NCBI GenBank assembly: GCA_025350345.1
Contig: JANXYA010000256.1
Location: 1-5,583, forward strand
DNA: 5,583 nucleotides
Source of the DNA: Gammaproteobacteria bacterium
GTDB taxonomy: Bacteria; Pseudomonadota; Gammaproteobacteria; Steroidobacterales; Steroidobacteraceae
Reading direction: 5' to 3'
Shown piece by piece: positions 1 through 4,266 of the stretch; the stretch's first letter is position 1; every line of letters begins with the position of its first letter. The notes under the pieces are model-generated. The model had not been told where the DNA came from. It saw only the letters and a list, made by a program, of their open reading frames with translations, and ran no database searches. Both the position numbers and the translations under genes were made by a program.

Positions 1-58
1 ATTCGAACCTAGGTTAGCGGAGTCAGAGTCCGCGGTCCTACCACTAGACGATCCCCCA
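1..58 (-). tRNA. tRNA-Gln (anticodon CTG), 3' end cut by window edge
   Basis: Read on the minus strand from 58 to 1, this is the first 58 bases of a tRNA. The parts are: 5' acceptor strand TGGGGGA, D stem GTCT/GGAC around an AGTGGTA loop, anticodon stem GCGGA/TCCGC with loop CTCTGAC, a 4-base variable loop, and T-stem 5' strand CTAGG followed by the full TTCGAAT loop. The loop places CTG at positions 34-36, so it reads CAG glutamine codons. The U at position 1 is typical of bacterial tRNA-Gln. The 3' half of the T stem, the 3' acceptor strand and any encoded CCA lie beyond base 1. It lies 83 bases downstream of rpsI on the same strand. Confidence 0.95.
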
Positions 59-76
59 TCCGTTTGCCGGCCCGGG

Positions 77-85
77 ATCGTAGCA
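77..85 (-). promoter_or_regulatory. Candidate extended -10 promoter of tRNA-Gln
   Basis: On the minus strand the sequence TGC-TACGAT occurs, an extended -10 element (TGn plus TACGAT, 5 of 6 matches to TATAAT). It would start transcription near base 70, about 12 bases before the mature tRNA 5' end. The bases just downstream are very GC-rich (CCCGGGCC), like the discriminator of stringently controlled stable-RNA promoters. I see no good -35 hexamer at 16-18 bases, so this rests on the extended -10 alone. Read-through from rpsI is the alternative. Confidence 0.4.
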
Positions 86-141
86 GACCTCCGCCGGCGA
101 CCGCACCGCTCTGCCGAAGAGGGGCAGGCGCGGCGCAGGAA

Positions 142-534
142 CTAACGCTTGGAGTATTGCGGGCCGCGGCGGGCCTTGCGCCGTCCGACCTTCTTGCGCT
201 CGACCTCGCGGGCATCGCGGGTGACGAAGCCGGCCTGCCGCAGGGGCTGGCGCAGGGTCGCGTCGTACTTCATCAGCGCTCGGGCGATGCCGTGGCGAAT
301 CGCGCCGGCCTGGCCGGTAATACCACCGCCACTGACCTGCACCTTGATATCGAACTTCTCGGTGAGCTGCACCAGCTCGAGCGGCTGGCGCACGATCATG
401 CGGCCGGTTTCGCGGCCGAAGAATTCGTCGATCGGCCGGTCATTGATGGTGATGCGGCCGGTGCCGGCCTGCATGTGCACGCGGGCCGTGGAAGTCTTGC
501 GTCGGCCGGTGCCGTAGTCGGTGGAAGCTGCCAT
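142..534 (-). CDS. rpsI: 30S ribosomal protein S9 (uS9)
   Basis: This 130-residue protein has the full family length. Visible family features are the N-terminal GTGRRKTSTARV stretch (residues 8-19), the RPIDEFF motif (33-39), the SGGGITGQAGAIRHGIARAL core (68-87) and the basic tail ending in SKR. S9 is a small-subunit head protein whose C-terminal tail, ending in arginine, reaches the P-site tRNA. It is the second gene of the rplM-rpsI operon, 18 bases behind rplM. The ATG at 534 is set by a good AGGA ribosome-binding site 8 bases upstream. The stop is TAG. Nothing is truncated or unusual. Confidence 0.98.
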   Translation of the reverse strand: MAASTDYGTGRRKTSTARVHMQAGTGRITINDRPIDEFFGRETGRMIVRQPLELVQLTEKFDIKVQVSGGGITGQAGAIRHGIARALMKYDATLRQPLRQAGFVTRDAREVERKKVGRRKARRGPQYSKR

Positions 535-542
535 GTGCGGGA

Positions 543-546
543 TCCT
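543..546 (-). promoter_or_regulatory. Ribosome-binding site of rpsI
   Basis: AGGA on the minus strand lies 8 bases before the rpsI ATG, inside the 18-base gap after the rplM stop. It fixes the rpsI start and fits independent re-initiation within the operon. Confidence 0.7.
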
Positions 547-552
547 GGTGCT

Positions 553-981
553 CTAGAGAGCGAGTGGCTTGGGCTGCTGGGCGGTGTGCGGGTGCTTGCC
601 GCCGGCAAACACATGGAGTTTACGGAACATGTTCCGGCCCAGCGTGTTCTTCGGCAGCATGCCCTTGATCGCAAACTGCAGCGCGCGCTCGGGGTGCTCC
701 TGGAGGAGCTTGCCCAGGGCGATCGACTTGAGGTTGCCCAGGTACCCGGTGTGTTGGTGGTACATCTTGTCGTCGAGCTTGTTGCCGGTCACGGCAATCT
801 TCTCGGCGTGCAGCACCACGATGTGATCGCCCATGTTCACATGCGGGCTGTAGTCAGCCTTGTGCTTGCCCTTGAGCCGATGGGCGATCTGGGAGGCCAG
901 GCGCCCGAGCGTCTTGCCACTGGCGTCAACCACGTACCAGTCACCGCGCACGGTGGCGGCATTGGCAAATCTCGTCTTCAT
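553..981 (-). CDS. rplM: 50S ribosomal protein L13 (uL13)
   Basis: This 142-residue protein matches the usual bacterial L13 length. Family landmarks are WYVVDASGKTLGRLAS (residues 15-30), GKHKADYSPHVNMGDHIVV (about 38-56), HAEKIAVTG, the YHQHTGYLGNLK block, the GMLPKNTLGRNMFRKL segment and the HPHTAQQP end. L13 is an early-assembly protein of the large subunit. The start at 981 gives the family-typical MKT N terminus; an in-frame ATG at 1029 would add 16 residues with no family match. GGAG at 993-996 is 11 bases before the chosen start. This is the first gene of the rplM-rpsI operon, with a promoter near 1069-1097 and a foldable leader that may control translation. Confidence 0.98.
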   Translation of the reverse strand: MKTRFANAATVRGDWYVVDASGKTLGRLASQIAHRLKGKHKADYSPHVNMGDHIVVLHAEKIAVTGNKLDDKMYHQHTGYLGNLKSIALGKLLQEHPERALQFAIKGMLPKNTLGRNMFRKLHVFAGGKHPHTAQQPKPLAL

Positions 982-992
982 GATGCAGGCAA

Positions 993-1053
993 CTCCAAAT
1001 CTGGACAGGATCGGACCGAGCAAGGGCACCGTATCCGGGCCGCGGTGATCCTG
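993..1053 (-). promoter_or_regulatory. Structured 5' leader of rplM with masked ribosome-binding site
   Basis: As minus-strand RNA, three nested or adjacent pairings can be drawn. A 7-bp stem, CAGGATC/GATCCTG, pairs 1047-1053 with 1006-1012. Inside its loop, GGC-CCG pairs with CGG-GCC across a GATA loop (1025-1041), with one bulged U. Directly next to the outer stem, TCCA (1002-1005) pairs with TGGA (994-997) across a 4-base loop, which buries most of the rplM Shine-Dalgarno GGAG (993-996). In E. coli the rplM-rpsI operon is known to be controlled by L13 at its own mRNA leader. That this leader works the same way is inference. Pairings were found by eye, without energy calculation. Confidence 0.45.
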
Positions 1054-1068
1054 GAAAAATGGCGCGAA

Positions 1069-1097
1069 AGTGTACTCAAGCGCCCTCCGCTTTGCAA
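1069..1097 (-). promoter_or_regulatory. Candidate sigma-70 promoter of rplM-rpsI
   Basis: On the minus strand TTGCAA (1092-1097) and TACACT (1069-1074) are separated by exactly 17 bases. Each has four of six matches to the -35 and -10 consensus. Transcription would start near 1062, giving a leader of about 80 bases before the rplM ATG. That is long enough to contain the hairpins described for the leader. Confidence 0.55.
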
Positions 1098-1147
1098 AAG
1101 AGCCCGGCCGGGTGCTCGGGCGGGCCTACCCGGGGGCGCTGACACTC

Positions 1148-1153
1148 TATAAT
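1148..1153 (+). promoter_or_regulatory. -10 element of coq7, spaced for a leaderless mRNA
   Basis: This is a perfect TATAAT whose last base is followed by six bases and then the coq7 ATG. That spacing would put the transcription start on the A of the start codon. No Shine-Dalgarno sequence lies at a workable distance; the GGGGG run ends one base before the ATG. The -35 position (about 1125-1130) has no recognisable hexamer. A CTGACA lies at 1139-1144, only three bases before the -10, too close to act as a classical -35. Confidence 0.55.
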
Positions 1154-1159
1154 GGGGGC

Positions 1160-1804
1160 ATGGACGGGCCCCAACCGCCTGCTGTGACCCTGGACGGCCT
1201 GTTGCGGGCAGCTGACAACGCCCTGCGGGCGCTGTTTGCCCCGGCCCAGGCCTCGCGCACGCCCCCGCAACTGCCCGATGGCGCTCCTCTGGGCGAATCG
1301 GACCGGCGGCTGGTGGCTGGCCTGATGAGGGTCAATCACGCCGGGGAGATTGCCGCCCAGGCGCTGTACCAGGGCCAGGCCCTGATGGCCCGCACCGAAG
1401 AAACGCGGCAATTCCTGCTGCGGGCGGCGGCCGAAGAAGGTGACCACCTGGCCTGGTGCGAACAGCGCCTGCGGGAGCTGGGGGATCGCACCAGCCTGCT
1501 CAATCCCTTCTGGTATGCCGGCGCCTTCGCGATTGGTGCCGCCGCGGCCGCCTTGAGCGATCGGCTGAGCCTGGGATTCGTGCAGGAGACGGAACGCCAG
1601 GTGGAGGGGCACCTGAGCGAGCACCTGGCCCGGCTCCCGGCACAGGACGCTCGCACCCGGCGCATTCTGGAAGTGATGCAGATTGAGGAGACCGGACACG
1701 CGCGGGCGGCGCAGGCGGCGGGCGCTGCCGAGCTGCCGCCACCGCTCCGCGCGTTGATGGGTTTGACCTCGAAGCTGATGACGCGCAGCGCCTACTATGT
1801 TTAA
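1160..1804 (+). CDS. coq7: 2-nonaprenyl-3-methyl-6-methoxy-1,4-benzoquinol hydroxylase, Coq7
   Basis: Coq7 is a di-iron, membrane-associated monooxygenase that carries out the penultimate hydroxylation of ubiquinone synthesis, in place of the flavoenzyme UbiF. The protein has 214 residues, close to the roughly 215 of Pseudomonas Coq7. The six expected iron ligands are visible: E63 (in NHAGE), E93 and H96 (first ExxH), E145, and E177 with H180 (second ExxH, in EETGH). Other landmarks are QALYQGQAL (67-75), DHLAWCEQRLRELG (95-108) and TSLLNPFWYAGAF (111-123). An upstream in-frame ATG at 1070 would add 30 residues without family likeness and cross the rplM promoter, so ATG 1160 is preferred. The gene is divergent from rplM and 50 bases before the Crp-type regulator gene. 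Confidence 0.95.
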   Translation: MDGPQPPAVTLDGLLRAADNALRALFAPAQASRTPPQLPDGAPLGESDRRLVAGLMRVNHAGEIAAQALYQGQALMARTEETRQFLLRAAAEEGDHLAWCEQRLRELGDRTSLLNPFWYAGAFAIGAAAAALSDRLSLGFVQETERQVEGHLSEHLARLPAQDARTRRILEVMQIEETGHARAAQAAGAAELPPPLRALMGLTSKLMTRSAYYV

Positions 1805-1818
1805 CCCAGCAAAAACCC

Positions 1819-1845
1819 TTGCAGTCAGCGGGACTTATGTAATAA
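1819..1845 (+). promoter_or_regulatory. Weak candidate promoter of the Crp-family gene
   Basis: TTGCAG (1819-1824) and TAATAA (1840-1845) lie 15 bases apart, shorter than the optimum. The stretch from 1836 to 1848 is the only AT-rich block in the 50-base gap after coq7. A start about 7 bases past TAATAA would leave an mRNA leader of only a few bases before ATG 1855, where no Shine-Dalgarno sequence is visible. Co-transcription from coq7 is equally possible. Confidence 0.25.
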
Positions 1846-1854
1846 AAAGTAGCC

Positions 1855-2658
1855 ATGAACAACCTTCAACATGAACACAGCAGCCGCACCATGGAAGAGA
1901 ATGTCAGGGCGCTGAGCGACATTCCGGCAATCAACCGCTTCCTGAGTTACTGCCGCGTCCGCACCGTGCCTTCCAAGACCGTGCTGATACACGCCGGCGA
2001 TCTGCCTGATGTCCTGTATTACGTCATCAGCGGCTCCGTCGAGGTGATGATCGAGGACGAGGAAGGCAACGAGATGGTGCTCGCCTACCTGAACAAGGGG
2101 CAGTTCTTCGGGGAGATGGGCCTGTTCTACGAGCAACCCACGCGCAGCGCCTGGGTGCGCACGCGCAGTGCCTGCGAGCTCGCCGAGATGACGTATCCGC
2201 GTTTTCGCCAGGTGGCGACCGAGAGCCCCGGCCTGATCTTCGAGCTGGCGACGCAGCTGGCGACACGCCTCGATCGTACCAACCGCAAGCTCGGCGACCT
2301 GGCCTTCGTCGACGTGACCGGCCGTGTCGCGCACGCGATCATGGACCTCTGCAATGAGCCGGACGCGATGACGCACCCGGAGGGCATGCAGATCAAGGTG
2401 TCGCGCCAGGAACTGTCGCGACTGATCGGCTGCTCGCGCGAAATGGCCGGCCGCGTGCTCAAGGTGCTCGAGGAGCAGGGCCTGCTGCGGGCGACCGGCA
2501 AGACCATCGTCGTTTTCAACGCCCGGCCGAAGATGAAGACCCGGCCCGTCGTGATTCCTGCCCGGGGTGGCACCGGTGCTGTGGCAGTGAAGCCGATGGC
2601 AGCCATCGCTCCGGACGATGACGATGATGATGACGACGAGGACGACGACGAGGTCTGA
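1855..2658 (+). CDS. Crp/Vfr-family cAMP-type transcriptional regulator with acidic C-terminal tail
   Basis: The protein has 267 residues. Residues about 28-130 form the cyclic-nucleotide-binding beta roll, followed by the dimerisation helix (about 124-149) and a winged helix-turn-helix (about 155-224). Key cAMP-pocket residues of E. coli CRP are kept: G86-E87 and R97-S98 (in GEMGLF...TRSAW), and T142. The next position is N143 where CRP has serine. LAFVDVTGRVA and the recognition helix CSREMAGR keep the DNA-contact residues R195, E196 and R200, so a CRP-like TGTGA half-site is expected. Retention of R-S argues against a Xanthomonas Clp-type c-di-GMP sensor. CRP-like sequence ends at VVFNAR (224). 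A further 43 residues follow: a basic, Pro/Ala/Val-rich linker, then 13 consecutive Asp/Glu residues. An in-frame TAA at 1843 limits the start to ATG 1855 or possibly ATG 1891; neither has a clear Shine-Dalgarno. Confidence 0.93.
   Translation: MNNLQHEHSSRTMEENVRALSDIPAINRFLSYCRVRTVPSKTVLIHAGDLPDVLYYVISGSVEVMIEDEEGNEMVLAYLNKGQFFGEMGLFYEQPTRSAWVRTRSACELAEMTYPRFRQVATESPGLIFELATQLATRLDRTNRKLGDLAFVDVTGRVAHAIMDLCNEPDAMTHPEGMQIKVSRQELSRLIGCSREMAGRVLKVLEEQGLLRATGKTIVVFNARPKMKTRPVVIPARGGTGAVAVKPMAAIAPDDDDDDDDEDDDEV
2614..2652 (+). repeat. GAY/GAG triplet tract encoding a poly-Asp/Glu tail
   Basis: Thirteen consecutive codons are GAC, GAT or GAG. They encode eight Asp, one Glu, three Asp and one Glu just before the final Val of the Crp-family protein. 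GAC and GAT are mixed, so this is an imperfect triplet repeat and not a pure microsatellite. Slippage in units of three would change tail length without a frameshift. Confidence 0.9.
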
Positions 2659-2661
2659 TCA
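2656..2661. other. Abutting convergent stop codons in a TGATCA palindrome
   Basis: The TGA of the Crp-family gene (2656-2658) is followed immediately by TCA (2659-2661), the reverse complement of the rpe TGA. The two genes meet with no intergenic base. No hairpin with a T run lies between them, so at least one transcript must extend antisense into the other gene. Confidence 0.95.
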
Positions 2662-3342
2662 GGCCGATTGGGCGTGGGCTGAGGCGATGGCCGCGCGCAT
2701 GGCGCGAATCGTCGCCGCGTAGTCGCTGCTCCCATAGATGGCCGAGCCCGCCACAAAGGTGTCGGCACCTGCGCGCGCCACGGCGGCGATGTTGTCGGTC
2801 CGGATGCCGCCGTCCGCTTCAATGCGAATCTCGCGGCCGCTCGCGCGCACCCGCCGGCGCACTTCGGCGATCTTCGGCAGCACTCCGGCAATGAACTGCT
2901 GGCCGGCAAACCCGGGGTTGACCGACATCAGCAGCACCAGGTCGAGCTTCTCGAGCGTGTAATCCAGCCAGTCGAGCGGCGTGGCCGGATTGAACACCAG
3001 GCCAGGCCGGCAACCCTGCTCGCGTATCAGCGCAATGGTGCGATCGACGTGCTCGCTCGCTTCCGGGTGGAAGCTGATGTAGGTGGCACCGGCCCGCGCA
3101 AAATCCGGCACCAGGCGGTCGACTGGCCGCACCATCAGGTGCACGTCGATCGGCACCTTCACCCCGTGCTTGCGCAGCGCCTCGCACACCAGCGGCCCGA
3201 TGGTGAGGTTCGGCACGTAGTGGTTATCCATCACGTCGAAATGCACGAGGTCCGCGCCCGCAGCCACGACCGCGTCCACCTCGGCACCGAGCCGGGCGAA
3301 ATCAGCCGAGAGTATGGAAGGCGCGATCCAGGGAGCTGCCAT
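2659..3342 (-). CDS. rpe: Ribulose-phosphate 3-epimerase
   Basis: Rpe interconverts ribulose 5-phosphate and xylulose 5-phosphate in the cytosolic pentose phosphate pathway (and the Calvin cycle where present). The protein has 227 residues, a normal length for this TIM-barrel enzyme. The N-terminal IAPSILSADFARLG is diagnostic. Metal and catalytic residues are in place: H34 and D36 in VHFDVMDNHYVPN, H68 in DVHLM, and D177 in IEADGGI. MSVNPGFAGQ (139-148) and the phosphate-binding AGS (198-200) are also present. It starts 46 bases after the djlA stop on the same strand, so djlA-rpe is a likely operon. No Shine-Dalgarno sequence precedes ATG 3342, and no in-frame ATG or GTG lies just upstream. 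A weak -10-like TAGACT sits at 3351-3356. Confidence 0.97.
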   Translation of the reverse strand: MAAPWIAPSILSADFARLGAEVDAVVAAGADLVHFDVMDNHYVPNLTIGPLVCEALRKHGVKVPIDVHLMVRPVDRLVPDFARAGATYISFHPEASEHVDRTIALIREQGCRPGLVFNPATPLDWLDYTLEKLDLVLLMSVNPGFAGQQFIAGVLPKIAEVRRRVRASGREIRIEADGGIRTDNIAAVARAGADTFVAGSAIYGSSDYAATIRAMRAAIASAHAQSA

Positions 3343-3388
3343 GGCGGAGGAGTCTACCCGAGCGCATGAGCGCGCGGCAGTGTGGAAT

Positions 3389-4186
3389 TCAACGCATGCC
3401 GCGAGCCGTGCGGATCAGTTCATAGGCCGCCTGTATCTGCTGGGTGCGTTCCTTGGCGCGCTCGAGCATTGACTCAGGCAGGCCGTTGGCCTGCAGCTTG
3501 TCGGGGTGATTGCGGCTCATCTGCCGGCGGTAGGCCTTCACCACCTGCTCATCGCTGGCCCCATTGGGCACCTCGAGCAGGGTATAGGCCTGCCTGAGCC
3601 GGTCGGTCTCGGCCTGCGCGCTGGCGCCGCTTGCGGCCTGCGCGCCATTCATGCGCCAGCGCATCAGGGCCTCGAGGCGTGCGAAATCGCCGCTCGACAA
3701 ACCCAGCAAGTGCCCGGCGTGCTGCAGACGTGCGCGCGGCGTGGCCCCGAGGCCGTTGCCGGCCAGCGAGGCCTGCAGCTGGATCTCCATGAAGAACTGC
3801 GCCAGTTGCGCAAAGGCACGCAGCAGCGGCTGCAGTTCCTGCAGCGTGGTCTCCAGGGAGAACTCCGGCTGCTTGCCCTCGGTGTAGTAGGCGATCGCCT
3901 GGCGCACCTGCGCAGCATTGAGGTGCAGCGCCGCCATCACCGCCCGGGCGGCCGTGATCTCCTGTTCGGAGACCCGCCCATCGGCCTTGGCAATGTGGCC
4001 CATGACGCGAAAGGTCGCAGGGAAAAACAGTTCCTGCACCCGTGCGGCCGCGCCGGGCCCGGGCTGCTGCGCCAGTGAATTCCCGGTGTCGAACTGATGG
4101 CCAACAACCAGCCCGATCAGCGCGCCGAGCGGGCCGCCGAGCCAAAGGCCGATGCCCGCACCGATGATCTTGCCGTTCCAGCTCAT
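3389..4186 (-). CDS. djlA: DnaJ-like co-chaperone DjlA
   Basis: DjlA is an inner-membrane-anchored J-protein that stimulates the ATPase of DnaK and is linked in E. coli to the Rcs envelope stress response. The protein has 265 residues (E. coli 271). A glycine-rich membrane segment lies at about 6-29, after the typical MSWNGKIIGAG start. A TerB-like domain follows (about 50-175) with FRVMGHIAKADGRVSEQEI. A C-terminal J domain (about 199-265) has HPD at 227-229 and the DjlA signature QIQAAYELI. ATG 4184-4186 matches the family N terminus; an in-frame ATG at 4285 would add 33 Arg-rich residues ahead of the membrane segment and reach into purC. The second acidic motif of the TerB region looks eroded. 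It lies upstream of rpe and divergent from purC. Confidence 0.95.
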   Translation of the reverse strand: MSWNGKIIGAGIGLWLGGPLGALIGLVVGHQFDTGNSLAQQPGPGAAARVQELFFPATFRVMGHIAKADGRVSEQEITAARAVMAALHLNAAQVRQAIAYYTEGKQPEFSLETTLQELQPLLRAFAQLAQFFMEIQLQASLAGNGLGATPRARLQHAGHLLGLSSGDFARLEALMRWRMNGAQAASGASAQAETDRLRQAYTLLEVPNGASDEQVVKAYRRQMSRNHPDKLQANGLPESMLERAKERTQQIQAAYELIRTARGMR

Positions 4187-4203
4187 GACTCGCTCTGCTT
4201 GAC

Positions 4204-4219
4204 CCCGCCGCCGGGCGGG
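4204..4219. other. Strong GC hairpin in the djlA leader
   Basis: CCCGCC (4204-4209) and GGCGGG (4214-4219) form a perfect 6-bp all-GC stem with a 4-base loop. It sits 17 bases upstream of the djlA start codon in the 80-base djlA-purC gap. No T run follows on either strand, so it is not an intrinsic terminator. It might hinder or tune djlA translation or simply reflect GC richness. Confidence 0.4.
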
Positions 4220-4249
4220 CGGCAAGATGCGCGCCCTCGCGCCTGACAG

Positions 4250-4258
4250 TGCTATGGT
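4250..4258 (+). promoter_or_regulatory. Candidate extended -10 of purC, very close to the start codon
   Basis: TGC-TATGGT is an extended -10 element (TGn plus four of six matches). It ends 8 bases before the TTG start of purC, so a transcript would begin at about 4265 with almost no leader. CTGACA lies at 4243-4248 just ahead of it, as it does before the coq7 TATAAT. No -35 hexamer stands out at 4230-4235. Confidence 0.4.
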
Positions 4259-4266
4259 AACCGAGC

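Noticed and set aside
111..127. Hairpin CTGCC-N7-GGCAG after rpsI, as a possible terminator
   Set aside because: Only 5 bp with a 7-base loop and no T run. Not enough for an intrinsic terminator; transcription may continue into the tRNA.
64..1152. Long plus-strand open frame (362 codons) across rpsI, rplM and the rplM leader
   Set aside because: It runs antisense to two certain ribosomal protein genes, has no family likeness and no ribosome-binding site. High GC content keeps such antisense frames open.
1160..1190. TGTGA near 1185 as a CRP-type operator
   Set aside because: Only one half-site, no matching TCACA at the right spacing, and it lies inside coq7.
1825..2376. Minus-strand open frame of 183 codons opposite the Crp-family gene
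   Set aside because: Antisense shadow of a well-supported gene, with no recognisable protein features.
2127..2909. Minus-strand open frame of 260 codons with a poly-Ser run
   Set aside because: It overlaps the Crp-family gene in antisense and rpe in another frame. The Ser run is the shadow of the Asp/Glu triplet tract.
3351..3356. TAGACT as a -10 element of rpe
   Set aside because: Four of six matches and no -35. djlA lies 46 bases upstream on the same strand, so read-through explains expression. Kept only as part of the SD-less pattern.
3366..3425. Short plus-strand frame behind GGAGGAG at 3346-3352
   Set aside because: About 19 codons, spacing too long for the Shine-Dalgarno, mostly overlapping the 3' end of djlA in antisense, and no family support.
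3506..4078. Plus-strand open frame of 190 codons opposite djlA
   Set aside because: Antisense shadow; its composition (Leu, Arg, Gly, Gln) reflects the GC-rich opposite strand and shows no domain.
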